A stretch of 43,607 bases of DNA, taken from NCBI GenBank assembly GCA_913050215.1, contig CAJXBG010000018.1:1-43607 (forward strand), written 5' to 3'. Below the pieces are notes generated by a model, which did not search any database, was not told the origin of the DNA, and saw only the letters and a program-made list of their open reading frames with translations. The DNA comes from an uncultured Gammaproteobacteria bacterium. GTDB lineage: Bacteria > Pseudomonadota > Gammaproteobacteria > Pseudomonadales > Azotimanducaceae. The position numbers and the translations under genes were made by a program. Each line of letters begins with the position of its first letter. Position 1 is the first letter of the stretch. Positions 14,774 through 23,997 of the stretch are shown piece by piece.

Positions 14774-16750
14774 GTGTCTAAATCTGATATGAGCACAGAA
14801 ACGAATAGCGCGAATCAACACCTATCAGAACGGCTTTCTTCAACGTTTATGTTGGTATTAATTTTTGGAGTATTTTTTGCGTTTACGATGCTGAACAATG
14901 CATTGTTCTCAGGTGCGCGAATTGATTTGACTGAAAACAAGTTATATACATTGACGCTTGGCACCCGGGACTTGATTGCTGAAATAGATGAGCCGATAAA
15001 GTTTCGCTTTTTCTTTTCCCAACGTGCAAGCGAGGATCTTACGGCGCTAAGGGCCTATGCTCGGCGGGTGCAAGAGTTGCTTGAAGAGTATCAGGCGCTC
15101 GCCGGGGGTAGCATTGATCTTGAAATCATCGATCCCGAACCATTTTCAGAAGAGGAAGATCTGGCCGCCCAGTTTGGACTGCAGAGTGTGCCTGTAAACA
15201 ACGCTGGAGATGAACTCTACTTTGGACTGGTAGGCACCAATTCGGTAGATGATCAGTTGATCATTTCCTTTTTTCAACCAGAAAAAGAAGAGTTTCTTGA
15301 GTATGACATCAGCCGAATTATCCATCAGTTGAGTTCATCCAGAAAACCTAAGGTGGGTTTGTTGTCCTCGTTGAAGATTCAGGGCGATATCAACATGAGT
15401 ACATTCCAAACGACGCCTGCCTGGGTCGTTATTGACCAGCTAACACAGCAATATGAGGTGGTTGATGTCGCGATGGATGCCACGGAATTACCCAGAGACA
15501 TGCAGTTGTTAATAATTGTTCATCCGAAATCGCTTGCTGACGCAACGTTATTTGCGATCGATCAATTTGCCATGGCTGGCGGCAGAGTCTTGTTGTTTGT
15601 TGATCCTCTCGCAGAAATGGAACGCCCTCCACCTGGGGCGATGCCGACTGAGCCTGCTTCAAACTTTTCACTGCTGTCAAATTGGGGTATGCAACTTCGG
15701 GTAGATACTGTGTTGGCGGATAGTGCAGCAGCGCTAAATGTGGGCGGGAGCAACGGACAGTCAGTGAGGCATCTTGGAATACTGGGACTCAGTGCTGAAA
15801 ACTTCAATTCCGATGACGTCTCTTTGGCCAGTCTGGAATCTATCAATGTGACGACCAGTGGCATCCTGGACATGGTCGGGAGACCCGAAAGCAGAATAGA
15901 TATCCTCATCCAGTCGAGCGAAAACGCCATGCCAATGGCCAGTACCAAATTTCAATCACTGGCGGATCCGGAACAACTGCTCAAGACTTTTGTACCCACG
16001 GGCGAGCGCTACACGATAGCTGCAAGAATAAGCGGTAAAGCGGTAACAGCGTTTCCTGAAGGTGTCGAGGTCGAAACTGTTCCAGAAGCTGTTCCAGAAG
16101 CTGTTCCAGAAACTGTTCCAGAAGCTCAAGTGGAAGGTCAAGGGCAAGTAGAAAGCACCCGCGATATTCAGTTGCACCAAGCCGTATTAACAGGAACAGA
16201 CAAACTGAATGTCATTGTGGTCGCTGATACGGATATTCTGACGGACAGACTCTGGGTGCAGGTCCAGAATTTTTTTGGTCAGACAATAGCGAGTCCCTGG
16301 GCGAATAACGGAGACTTTGTGCTTAACAGTGTAGACAATTTGCTAGGCGGTTCCGAGTTGATCAGTATCCGTAGTCGAGGTCGATTTTCACGTCCATTTA
16401 CAGTGGTTGAATCGCTAAGGTTGGCAGCGCAATCTAAATACCAGAAAAGTGCTGATACGCTGCAGAGAGAACTTGAAGAAACTGATGCTCAGCTTAATGA
16501 GGTCGAGTCCAGTCAAAGTGATCAGAATTTGTTTGCATTGTCTCCCGAGCAGGAACAAGCGATTACGCAGTTCCAAGATGAAAAACTCCGCATCAGAAAA
16601 CAGCTAAGAGATGTACGTCATCAACTGGACAAAGACATAGAAGGATTGGGTGCGACGCTTAAATTGATAAATATTATCGTGTTGCCGTTGTTGCTGGTAC
16701 TCGGCATTTACGCCATGCGGTACACCCGAGGTATGAGGATTTCAGGATGA
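14774..16750 (+). CDS. GldG-like ABC transporter auxiliary protein
   Basis: 658 residues, GTG start 2 bp after the permease stop (GAGGT at 14765-14769). One TM helix at about 24-45, a large periplasmic region of ABC_transp_aux type (ENKLYTLTLGTRDLIAEIDEP, FFFSQRASEDL, LQSVPVNNAGDELYFGLVG), then a coiled coil (about 565-625: LQRELEETDAQLNEVESSQSD, and EKLRIRKQLRDVRHQLDKDI) and a final TM (NIIVLPLLLVLGIYAMRY). This is the layout of GldG, which joins GldA and GldF in one complex. An oddity is a run of VPEA/VPET repeats at about residues 435-450, coded by 12-bp repeats, inside the periplasmic domain. Confidence 0.9.
   Translation: MSKSDMSTETNSANQHLSERLSSTFMLVLIFGVFFAFTMLNNALFSGARIDLTENKLYTLTLGTRDLIAEIDEPIKFRFFFSQRASEDLTALRAYARRVQELLEEYQALAGGSIDLEIIDPEPFSEEEDLAAQFGLQSVPVNNAGDELYFGLVGTNSVDDQLIISFFQPEKEEFLEYDISRIIHQLSSSRKPKVGLLSSLKIQGDINMSTFQTTPAWVVIDQLTQQYEVVDVAMDATELPRDMQLLIIVHPKSLADATLFAIDQFAMAGGRVLLFVDPLAEMERPPPGAMPTEPASNFSLLSNWGMQLRVDTVLADSAAALNVGGSNGQSVRHLGILGLSAENFNSDDVSLASLESINVTTSGILDMVGRPESRIDILIQSSENAMPMASTKFQSLADPEQLLKTFVPTGERYTIAARISGKAVTAFPEGVEVETVPEAVPEAVPETVPEAQVEGQGQVESTRDIQLHQAVLTGTDKLNVIVVADTDILTDRLWVQVQNFFGQTIASPWANNGDFVLNSVDNLLGGSELISIRSRGRFSRPFTVVESLRLAAQSKYQKSADTLQRELEETDAQLNEVESSQSDQNLFALSPEQEQAITQFQDEKLRIRKQLRDVRHQLDKDIEGLGATLKLINIIVLPLLLVLGIYAMRYTRGMRISG
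16072..16125 (+). repeat. 12-bp coding microrepeat (VPEA) in the GldG-like gene
   Basis: Four or so copies of GTTCCAGAAGCT, two with AACT in place of AGCT, code for V-P-E-A/T. The repeat keeps frame, so copy-number change would only lengthen or shorten a flexible linker. Confidence 0.8.
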
Positions 16751-16760
16751 TGATGCCTAT

Positions 16761-17738
16761 ATGATGAGGCAGACCATACGAAAGTATTCTGTTGCGCTAT
16801 GTAGCGCTGTTTTTCTCTTTGCCGTGCTGTTTATTTTGAAAACCTCGAAGAGTGAAGTCGCAGTGAAACCTAGGTTGTTTGATTTTATCGCTAATGAGTC
16901 ATCGATCGCTGCGGTAGAAATTAGCCGGGGTAATACGCGGATAGCGATGATTTCCACTGATTCCGGTTGGCGGATTAATCATCATGAGAAGCTCAAAGAT
17001 TACCCCGTAGACCCGTTGGCGATGAGTCGTTTGATCCGCTTTGTTCTGGACGCAAAATACATTGAAAGGAAAACGGACCGACCGGGAAAACTGGAAAAAT
17101 TAGGTTTGGCGTTGGAAGTTGATCAGTCAGCAAGCGATGGTCCGGTGTTACTGTCTGTTGAAGTGATATCAAAAGAATCGCAAGTGCTGGTAGGAAATTT
17201 ATCGCAGTCAGGTCTGGGTACTTATGTCAGATTTCCGAATGAGACCCAGGTATGGCTGGTGTCTGAGCGCGTCGAATTGCCTCTTGATGTGCTTGATTGG
17301 ATCTCGCCGGTTTTTCTAAATATTGATCGCGCGGAGATTGTGCGTGCTACATTTACTTCTCCAACGGGGGCCAGAGTTGTCGTATCAGCGTCGGGTGACA
17401 CTGAATCTGCCATCATCGAAAATATGCCTGTAGGAACAAAACTGGCCTACGACAGTGTGCCTGATACTGCCTTGGACGCGTTGATCAATTTGAGATTGCT
17501 AGAGGTCAGACGGGCTGATCATCATGCGTGGCAAGACGCCGCCAGTGCTGAATTCGAGTTGTCTTCTGGGTCATCAATTCTATTGCGTTGTACTGAAATC
17601 AATGGAAAGTATTGGTTACTTGTTGATCGCGACGGGATCACTGATCGGTGGAGTTATGCTGTTGACCAATACAGATTTGCCCAGTTAACTAAAGAGATGA
17701 ATGACTATCTTGCCATAAGGCCAGACAACGGAGAGTAA
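16761..17738 (+). CDS. DUF4340 domain-containing protein
   Basis: 325 residues with one N-terminal membrane anchor (SVALCSAVFLFAVLFIL, about 10-26) and a periplasmic beta-rich part made of two similar halves: ISRGNTRIAMISTDSGWRI, then later a second module around EIVRATFTSPTGARVVVS. DUF4340 proteins regularly follow GldG-like genes and are thought to belong to the same exporter complex; the role is unknown. It starts 10 bp after the GldG-like stop and ends 3 bp before the crotonase gene. Confidence 0.88.
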   Translation: MMRQTIRKYSVALCSAVFLFAVLFILKTSKSEVAVKPRLFDFIANESSIAAVEISRGNTRIAMISTDSGWRINHHEKLKDYPVDPLAMSRLIRFVLDAKYIERKTDRPGKLEKLGLALEVDQSASDGPVLLSVEVISKESQVLVGNLSQSGLGTYVRFPNETQVWLVSERVELPLDVLDWISPVFLNIDRAEIVRATFTSPTGARVVVSASGDTESAIIENMPVGTKLAYDSVPDTALDALINLRLLEVRRADHHAWQDAASAEFELSSGSSILLRCTEINGKYWLLVDRDGITDRWSYAVDQYRFAQLTKEMNDYLAIRPDNGE

Positions 17739-17741
17739 TCC

Positions 17742-18530
17742 ATGGAATACACATGTATTGATTTAGAGCGATTTGATCAAATTGCTGTGGTCACATTAAA
17801 TCGTCCGGAAGTCATGAATGCATTAAATGGCACTATCATGAAAGAAATCGAGGCAGTTTCAAGATCCTTTCTGGATGACGAGCAAACAAGAGTGGTGATA
17901 TTTAGAGGTGACGGAAAACACTTCAGTGCCGGGGCTGACCTGAAAGAAAAGGTGTCTGACCCGGATCGCTCTCTGCTATTGGCGCGTCGAGAGGCTGGAC
18001 TGGGTGCAAGAATGATTCGCGCAATTTGCGAGATTAATCAAGTCACGATCGCAGCAATACAGGGCGCAGCACTAGGGGGTGGCGCCTGTATTCCGACGGC
18101 TTGTGATTTCAGAATTGGGTCGACAGACAGTTTCTGCGGCTACCCTGAAGTTAACCTTGGCATTAATTTAATGTGGCGTGCGTTGCCGCTTTGCGTTCGG
18201 CTCATTGGACCTGCGAGAGCAAAGCGAATGATTATGTTGGGTGACAATGAGAACGCCAAGACATTGCTGGAGTGGGGGTTCCTAGATCAGTTGGTAGAGC
18301 GGGAAGACTTGGAACAAGCCAGCATGACACTGGCAAGGCGGTACGCGAACCAGCCGCCGATAGCAGTACAAATGATTAAGCAAAGTATTAATGCCGTCAG
18401 CAGTGCGCTGGATGACGCGGTCATGCATATGGATACCGATCAAAATTTACTGACAGCTTCAACGGAAGATCGCAAGGAAGGAATAAGCGCGTTTTTTGAA
18501 AAGCGCCCGCCGGAATTTAGCGGGCGCTGA
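17742..18530 (+). CDS. Enoyl-CoA hydratase/isomerase (crotonase) family protein
   Basis: 262 residues of the crotonase fold. The oxyanion-hole segments HFSAGADLKE (60-69) and GAALGGGAC (108-116) bind the acyl-CoA thioester. The Glu of the second catalytic loop is present (GYPEVNLG, Glu136), but the first one, normally in GGGCE, is replaced: GGGAC, with Cys at 116. Enzymes without that Glu often are isomerases, hydrolases or decarboxylases instead of plain hydratases, so the reaction is uncertain. It follows the DUF4340 gene by 3 bp and is probably in the ABC operon, an unusual position. Its last codons overlap a hairpin that serves the convergent gene. Confidence 0.9.
   Translation: MEYTCIDLERFDQIAVVTLNRPEVMNALNGTIMKEIEAVSRSFLDDEQTRVVIFRGDGKHFSAGADLKEKVSDPDRSLLLARREAGLGARMIRAICEINQVTIAAIQGAALGGGACIPTACDFRIGSTDSFCGYPEVNLGINLMWRALPLCVRLIGPARAKRMIMLGDNENAKTLLEWGFLDQLVEREDLEQASMTLARRYANQPPIAVQMIKQSINAVSSALDDAVMHMDTDQNLLTASTEDRKEGISAFFEKRPPEFSGR
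18498..18528 (-). terminator. Terminator for the alcohol dehydrogenase, inside the crotonase 3' end
   Basis: AGCGCCCGC (18502-18510) pairs perfectly with GCGGGCGCT (18520-18528). Read on the minus strand, the 9-bp stem is followed by TTTT. There is no T run on the plus strand, so it suits the leftward gene ending at 18578. Confidence 0.65.
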
Positions 18531-18577
18531 AGGCCGTTAACGAGGCGCCGACTCGGGCGTATCTGGTTTAGTCGGTT

Positions 18578-19663
18578 TTATTGGTCAAACATGATGACGT
18601 GACGTGCTTCCTGACCTGTTTTGAGCGCCTGCAGGGCGTCGTTTACATCTTCCAGCTTGATGTGTTTTGAGATCATCTGATCCAAGTGTAACTTGCCGGA
18701 AAGGTAAAAATCGACAAACCTGGGCATATCAACCCTGAAGCGGTTAGAGCCCATATTTGAACCCTGAATCTTCTTCTCCGAAAGCAGTTCGGCACCATGA
18801 ATTTCAATCATCGTTCCTACTGGAATCATCCCGATGACCGTTGCGGTGCCGCCGGCACCCAGCATTTTAAAAGCCTGCTCAGCGGTGGCTTTCAATCCAA
18901 TTGCTTCAAAGGTGTAATCGCACCCGCCCTTGGTTAGCTCTTGTACTTCGCCAACGGCATCACAGTTTCCTGCATTGACCGTATGGGTGGCTCCCAGTGC
19001 TTTGGCGAGTTCGAGTTTCGAATCAACCATATCAACAGCGATGATCTCTGCTGCGCCGGCGATGGCAGCGCCATTGATTGCTGCGAGACCCACGCCACCG
19101 CAACCGATAACCGCAACCTTGGAGCCCGGTTCAACGCCGGCAGTGTGGAAGACGGCACCAACGCCGGTTGTTGTTGAACATCCAATGAGTGCTGCTCGGT
19201 CGAATGGCATGTCTTCCCTGACTTTTACCAAGGCATGTTCGTGAATCAGCATCATCTCTGCAAACGATGACAGGTTCAAAAATTGATGTATCGGATTGGA
19301 ATCCTGAATAAGACGACTCTCTTCATCTTCTTTTCGGGAAACATCTGGACTGCTACACAGGGATAAATGACCCGTGAGACACTTATCGCAGTGGCCGCAG
19401 AATGCAGATAGGCAGGTGATAACGTGGTCACCCTTTTTGACATAGGTCACAGACGAACCAACTTCTTCGACAATACCTGCGCTCTCGTGGCCGAGAATCG
19501 TAGGGAGCATGTAAGGATAAGAACCATCCATGAAATGCACATCGCTGTGGCATACACCTGCCGCGACGGTTCTCACCAGCACCTCTCTTGGACCAGGTTT
19601 AGACACTTGAACTTCTTCAATGACAAGTGGTTTATTGTGTTCTCTCAATACAGCGGCTTTCAT
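18578..19663 (-). CDS. Zinc-dependent alcohol dehydrogenase
   Basis: A 361-residue medium-chain dehydrogenase oxidising an alcohol with NAD(P). Catalytic zinc ligands are Cys38 (GVCHSD) and His59-Glu60 (GHES). The structural zinc site is Cys89, Cys92, Cys95 and Cys103. The Rossmann motif is GCGGVGLAA, and the Asp in AVDMVDSK favours NAD. It is close to the class III-like/NDMA-dependent alcohol dehydrogenases by its length and the insert CSSPDVSRKEDEESRL. It might oxidise a fatty or other primary alcohol, which would fit the wax-ester theme of the window (inference only). Single gene, converging on the crotonase. Confidence 0.93.
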   Translation of the reverse strand: MKAAVLREHNKPLVIEEVQVSKPGPREVLVRTVAAGVCHSDVHFMDGSYPYMLPTILGHESAGIVEEVGSSVTYVKKGDHVITCLSAFCGHCDKCLTGHLSLCSSPDVSRKEDEESRLIQDSNPIHQFLNLSSFAEMMLIHEHALVKVREDMPFDRAALIGCSTTTGVGAVFHTAGVEPGSKVAVIGCGGVGLAAINGAAIAGAAEIIAVDMVDSKLELAKALGATHTVNAGNCDAVGEVQELTKGGCDYTFEAIGLKATAEQAFKMLGAGGTATVIGMIPVGTMIEIHGAELLSEKKIQGSNMGSNRFRVDMPRFVDFYLSGKLHLDQMISKHIKLEDVNDALQALKTGQEARHVIMFDQ

Positions 19664-19756
19664 GGCTGACCCTCTCGTGACTTAATTTCAATAATAGTGC
19701 CAGAGTGTAAACTACCATGCTTTGAATGAGAATTGGGATGTGTCTCTGCGACACTG

Positions 19757-19795
19757 GGGCAGTGGTTTCGGGCAGTGGTTTTGGGCTGTCGTTTT
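19757..19795. repeat. G/T-rich 13-bp tandem repeat, three copies
   Basis: GGGCAGTGGTTTC, GGGCAGTGGTTTT and GGGCTGTCGTTTT lie end to end in the divergent gap between the alcohol dehydrogenase and folK. No role is evident; the G-run spacing is too wide for me to claim a quadruplex. Confidence 0.7.
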
Positions 19796-19851
19796 GGGAT
19801 AGGGCGCTTTTGCGGACCTAGACAATGTAACGAGGAGAGGTCAAGACCCTT

Positions 19852-20364
19852 GTGAACAATACAAATAGCGATATGGTGCTGGTTTATATTGCCTTTGGCT
19901 CGAACATGGGCAAGAGGGTTGATTACATAAAGCAGATGATGAAGGCGCTTGAAGGCATAGGTGGCGCTACGATGCGTTGTTCTTCTTTCTGGCTCAGCGA
20001 AGCGACAGGAATGGGGCGTGATGCTGGGGATTTTATTAATGGGGTTGTCGAATTAAGAACAAAGCTGTCAGCAGCGAAGTTGTTGGATAGCCTCCAACAA
20101 ATTGAAATCTCCATGGGGCGGCCCGCAGACCACAAGGTTAACGCGTCTCGCGTAATTGATCTGGATATTATCAGCTATGGCGATCAGTCGATTTCAACGC
20201 CACGGTTAACGGTGCCTCATCCCAGGGCGCACCAGCGCTTGTTTGTGCTTAATCCGCTGCTGGAACTAGCACCGGATCTAAAACTTCACGGGTTTGATCA
20301 GACGGTGGCAGAACTTGTGGAGATTGCCCCGCCTATGAGGATCAGTCGACAACGACGCCAGTGA
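19852..20364 (+). CDS. folK: 2-amino-4-hydroxy-6-hydroxymethyldihydropteridine pyrophosphokinase (HPPK)
   Basis: 170 residues. HPPK transfers pyrophosphate from ATP to 6-hydroxymethyl-dihydropterin in folate synthesis. The marks are YIAFGSNMGKR near the N-terminus, ASRVIDLDIISYGD (the Mg-binding DLD pair) and HPRAHQRLFVLNPLLELAPD. The GTG start at 19852 has GGAGAGG 11 bp upstream; the ATG at 19873 is an alternative and begins closer to the conserved fold. It is not next to pcnB or folB as in many gammaproteobacteria. Confidence 0.93.
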   Translation: MNNTNSDMVLVYIAFGSNMGKRVDYIKQMMKALEGIGGATMRCSSFWLSEATGMGRDAGDFINGVVELRTKLSAAKLLDSLQQIEISMGRPADHKVNASRVIDLDIISYGDQSISTPRLTVPHPRAHQRLFVLNPLLELAPDLKLHGFDQTVAELVEIAPPMRISRQRRQ

Positions 20365-20485
20365 GTGCTGTCACCGCTGCCGAAAATCTGGTGGTTGACT
20401 GGAAAGAAGGTGAAAACAGAGTAAGAGATGCAGGGCGCCGAGGCTGGCATCAATGTCGTCAGGATTTCGGTGGAGTATCCGTTGC

Positions 20486-20815
20486 TTAATCTTTTGGCTT
20501 AGGGGTAAATGCAGACATAGGAAAGGGCGAAACGTTACCTGATTTTGGTTCGGTAATTTTGCCAACGCCTTCTTTGGCGACTTCGTCTATTCGGACGATA
20601 GAGTGCATTGGGATGTAGCTGCGATTTACGCCATCAAATTCAGATTTCAGTTTCTCTTCACTGGGGTCAACAACTAGCTGTGATCGTTCACCAAAAACCA
20701 TTTCCTCAATTTCGATAAAACCATACAAATCACTTTGGTAAATCTGACGAGCATATACTTCGAAGATTTCTCCTTGATTGAAGAAAATGATTTTGAAAAT
20801 GGGTGTGTTTGTCAT
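20486..20815 (-). CDS. DUF1820 family protein
   Basis: A 109-residue cytoplasmic protein with the DUF1820 pattern: IFKIIFFNQGEIFEVYARQIYQS, GFIEIEEMVFGE, then SYIPMHSIVRIDEV. The family is nearly confined to gammaproteobacteria and has no known function, though the fold predicts a small beta-sheet protein. It sits divergent from miaB, a frequent neighbourhood. Confidence 0.88.
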   Translation of the reverse strand: MTNTPIFKIIFFNQGEIFEVYARQIYQSDLYGFIEIEEMVFGERSQLVVDPSEEKLKSEFDGVNRSYIPMHSIVRIDEVAKEGVGKITEPKSGNVSPFPMSAFTPKPKD

Positions 20816-21051
20816 GGATTTTTAGTGTTTATGCAGGTTTAAAGGGCGCGGTGGATAAGATTACCGCATGGTTTTCTATCTTACAGGTAAATGAGGGCAA
20901 TGATCGAAAAATCAAGGGCAGAAATGAAGACTACGGGCAGAATAGCGGTTCTATCTGGAGATATGAGTGTCTATAATGCAGGCCCTTTTCTATCTGGTTG
21001 CTCGTTGATGGGATTTGAAAACCGGAAAACAGCCCTAAACACGAATTAAAC

Positions 21052-22380
21052 ATGACGACGAACAAAGTTTTTATTAAAACCCATGGATGCCAGATGAATG
21101 AGTACGATTCGTCGCGCATGCTCGATTTGCTTAAAGAATCTCATGGTTATGAATTAACAGATCAGGAAAGTGAAGCAGACCTGCTTCTGCTAAACACCTG
21201 TTCTATAAGGGAAAAAGCGCAAGAAAAGGTGTTTCATCAGCTCGGGCGCTGGCGCAAAATTAAAGCAAAGAAGCCAGACCTTAAGATTGGCATTGGTGGA
21301 TGTGTAGCCAGCCAGGAAGGGGAAGCTATTAGCAAAAGGGCGCCCTATGTTGATCTCATATTTGGTCCACAAACCCTGCACCGGTTGCCAGAATTGATCG
21401 ATGGTGCTGATAAAACCGAATCGGCGGTAATCGATATCAGCTTTCCGGAGATAGAAAAGTTTGATTGCTTGCCCGAAGCCTCTGTCGATGGACCTTCAGC
21501 GTTTGTGTCCATCATGGAGGGCTGTAGCAAGTATTGCTCTTTTTGCGTTGTCCCTTACACGCGAGGTGAAGAAGTAAGCCGACCGCTGAAGGATGTTTTG
21601 CAGGAAATTCTCTCTCTTGCTGAGAAGGGAGTCAGAGAGGTCAATTTGCTAGGTCAGAATGTCAATGCCTATCGTGGTGACATTGGCGATGGAACCGTGG
21701 CAGACCTGGCCTATTTGATCACCCTAGTCGCTGAAATCGAGGGTATTGATCGCATTAGATATACAACGTCTCACCCTGTTGAATTCAGTGATAGCCTGAT
21801 CGAAGTGTACGCTGAAGTCCCGGAGTTGGTCAGTCATCTGCATCTGCCGGTTCAGAGTGGGTCGGATAGGATTCTTGCCAAAATGAAGCGTGGTCACACG
21901 GTGCTTGAGTACAAGTCAAAGATCCGACGTTTGAGGAAGATTCGCCCCGACCTGAGTATGTCTTCTGACTTTATTATAGGGTTTCCTGGAGAAACCGATA
22001 AAGATTTCGAGCATACGATGGATCTCATTGCACAAATTGGTTTCGATCAGTCTTTTAGTTTTGTTTTTAGTGCCAGACCTGGCACGCCAGCAGCAGAGCT
22101 GCCGGATGACACCCCAATGGCGGTCAAAAAAGAGAGACTTGCGTTGTTGCAGCAGCGAATTAATCAGCAGTCGCTGAAAATCAGTCGCGATATGGTCGGC
22201 TCTAGACAGCGAGTGTTGGTGATGGGACCTTCTAAAAGAGATCCGGGTGAACTGCAGGCACGCACGGAAAACAATCGTGTTGTGAACTTCAAGCAAGACG
22301 ATAGATCACTCATTGGTCAATTTGTCACCGTCGAGATCCTCGAAGCCCTGCCTAACTCGCTTCGTGGCGTCCAAATTTGA
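21052..22380 (+). CDS. miaB: tRNA-2-methylthio-N6-dimethylallyladenosine synthase
   Basis: 442 residues, the usual length. MiaB adds the 2-methylthio group to i6A37 in tRNAs reading UNN codons. The N-terminal UPF0004 domain holds the auxiliary cluster ligands Cys13, Cys50 and Cys84; the radical-SAM cluster ligands are Cys158, Cys162 and Cys165 (CSKYCSFC); the C-terminal TRAM domain ends near residue 440. It heads the conserved miaB-ybeZ-ybeY-ybeX-lnt order. A weak hairpin (GCAGAT 22382-22387 with ATCTGC 22396-22401, then TTTT) follows and may partly uncouple it from ybeZ. Confidence 0.97.
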   Translation: MTTNKVFIKTHGCQMNEYDSSRMLDLLKESHGYELTDQESEADLLLLNTCSIREKAQEKVFHQLGRWRKIKAKKPDLKIGIGGCVASQEGEAISKRAPYVDLIFGPQTLHRLPELIDGADKTESAVIDISFPEIEKFDCLPEASVDGPSAFVSIMEGCSKYCSFCVVPYTRGEEVSRPLKDVLQEILSLAEKGVREVNLLGQNVNAYRGDIGDGTVADLAYLITLVAEIEGIDRIRYTTSHPVEFSDSLIEVYAEVPELVSHLHLPVQSGSDRILAKMKRGHTVLEYKSKIRRLRKIRPDLSMSSDFIIGFPGETDKDFEHTMDLIAQIGFDQSFSFVFSARPGTPAAELPDDTPMAVKKERLALLQQRINQQSLKISRDMVGSRQRVLVMGPSKRDPGELQARTENNRVVNFKQDDRSLIGQFVTVEILEALPNSLRGVQI

Positions 22381-22454
22381 AGCAGATATAGCTGAATCTG
22401 CGCTTTTCCTCACGAGCACGAGGGTATATTCTAATCAACCGTGAACATCATAAA

Positions 22455-23429
22455 ATGACATTGGATACAAATACTGCGCCGCACCAGGTCACTCTGGAGC
22501 CCATTGATAGTCAACAGCTTGCGAACCTCTGTGGTCCATTCGACTCACACCTGCGTCAGATAGAAACCCGCCTGGGTATTACCATCAACAATCGTGGCAA
22601 CGATTTTCAACTTATCGGTAACGATGAACTCGTTGTCGCCGCGGGTGAATTGCTGGGTCAATTGGCAAGTGAAGTGACAAGCGGAGTGAATTTAACCTCG
22701 GACAAGGTCCATTTGTTTTTGCAAGAATCCGGCGTAGAGGCTTTGTCCGATGCCGAAGTTGATGGCAACGACTTTATCATCGCAACGCGTAAAAAGAGTA
22801 TCAAGCCGAGGGGACGAAATCAGATCGGGTACATTCGTGCCATTCGATCCAACGACATTAATTTTGGCGTGGGTCCGGCGGGTACTGGTAAAACCTACCT
22901 TGCGGTTGCCTGCGCTGTTGAGGCGCTGGAGCAGGAGCAGGTGAGGAGGATTCTGCTTGTTCGACCAGCGGTTGAAGCAGGAGAAAAACTAGGTTTTTTG
23001 CCCGGTGATCTAAGCCAAAAAATTGATCCCTATCTGCGCCCGCTCTACGACGCACTCTACGAAATGTTAGGCTTTGAGCGCGTTGAAAAGCTCATTGAAA
23101 AGAACGTGATTGAGGTCGCCCCTTTGGCGTATATGCGGGGCCGAACACTGAATGATTCCTACATCATTCTTGATGAAAGTCAAAATACAACCGTGGAGCA
23201 AATGAAAATGTTCTTAACACGGGTTGGCTTCGGCTCTACTGTAGTCGTGACCGGTGATATTACTCAAATAGATCTGCCCAACAAAACGATGTCCGGGCTG
23301 CGCCATGTACTGACGGTGCTTAAGGATATCAATGGGATATCCTTTACGCACTTTAGTTCCAGAGATGTTGTCAGACATCCGCTGGTGCAGAGGATCGTTG
23401 AAGCCTACGATCGAAGTGAGAATGGCTGA
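22455..23429 (+). CDS. ybeZ: PhoH-like ATPase YbeZ
   Basis: 324 residues. Walker A is GPAGTGKT at 140-147 and Walker B is YIILDESQN. The N-terminal segment before the P-loop domain is KH-like. YbeZ binds the rRNA-processing factor YbeY, which is encoded next, and acts in ribosome and RNA maturation under stress. It overlaps or abuts ybeY depending on the latter's start. Confidence 0.96.
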   Translation: MTLDTNTAPHQVTLEPIDSQQLANLCGPFDSHLRQIETRLGITINNRGNDFQLIGNDELVVAAGELLGQLASEVTSGVNLTSDKVHLFLQESGVEALSDAEVDGNDFIIATRKKSIKPRGRNQIGYIRAIRSNDINFGVGPAGTGKTYLAVACAVEALEQEQVRRILLVRPAVEAGEKLGFLPGDLSQKIDPYLRPLYDALYEMLGFERVEKLIEKNVIEVAPLAYMRGRTLNDSYIILDESQNTTVEQMKMFLTRVGFGSTVVVTGDITQIDLPNKTMSGLRHVLTVLKDINGISFTHFSSRDVVRHPLVQRIVEAYDRSENG

Positions 23430-23436
23430 GGCGCTG

Positions 23437-23940
23437 ATGACCGAGAAATCGACAGAGGATTTGACCGGGAGCGCATTGCCGCATCAGGTTGATGTGCAGT
23501 GGGCCGTGCAAGCTGAATCCTGGATGCCGGGTAATGCTGACATTTGTCGCTGGGCTTGCGAGGTTTTGAGAAACCTCGGCGGGGATGGCCAACCAGCCGA
23601 GGTGTGTGTGAGAATCGTCTCGGAATCCGAGATCAAAGGTTTAAATCGAGACTATCGTGACGTGAACAAGGTGACTAATGTGCTTGCCTTTCCTCAATCA
23701 ATTGAACTCGACGTTGGTGCCAACCTTTTGGGTGATATTGTTATTTGTGCCCCCGTTGTTGTCTCGGAGGCGCAGACGCAGGTGAAAGAACCGCGCGCGC
23801 ACTTTGCACATTTGATTATTCATGGCATGTTGCATCTACTTGGGTATGATCACGTTGAGAACGAAGAAGCAGAAGAGATGGAACGAATTGAGATCAGTAT
23901 ACTCAGAGGGTTGGGGGTCGATGACCCGTACCAACAGTAA
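23437..23940 (+). CDS. ybeY: Endoribonuclease YbeY (rRNA maturation factor)
   Basis: The zinc-binding motif HxxxHxxxxxH is seen in HLIIHGMLHLLGYDH, after the conserved NREYR-like NRDYRDVNKVTNVLAFP. YbeY matures the 3' end of 16S rRNA and helps ribosome quality control. I chose the ATG at 23437, which has GAGG at 23428-23431 with 5-nt spacing; an upstream ATG at 23422 overlaps the ybeZ stop and adds five residues. The frame is open further back to 23332, but that part is ybeZ read in another frame. The N-terminus is about 15 residues longer than in E. coli. Confidence 0.95.
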   Translation: MTEKSTEDLTGSALPHQVDVQWAVQAESWMPGNADICRWACEVLRNLGGDGQPAEVCVRIVSESEIKGLNRDYRDVNKVTNVLAFPQSIELDVGANLLGDIVICAPVVVSEAQTQVKEPRAHFAHLIIHGMLHLLGYDHVENEEAEEMERIEISILRGLGVDDPYQQ

Positions 23941-23997
23941 ATGTTGCTCAAAGGGTTGCGCGTTTAGTGCCCAGCACCAGAGTTAGGAAGATTAGTC

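Noticed and set aside
22382-22407. Terminator between miaB and ybeZ
   Set aside because: A 6-bp stem with only four T is weak, and these genes are usually co-transcribed; noted under miaB only.
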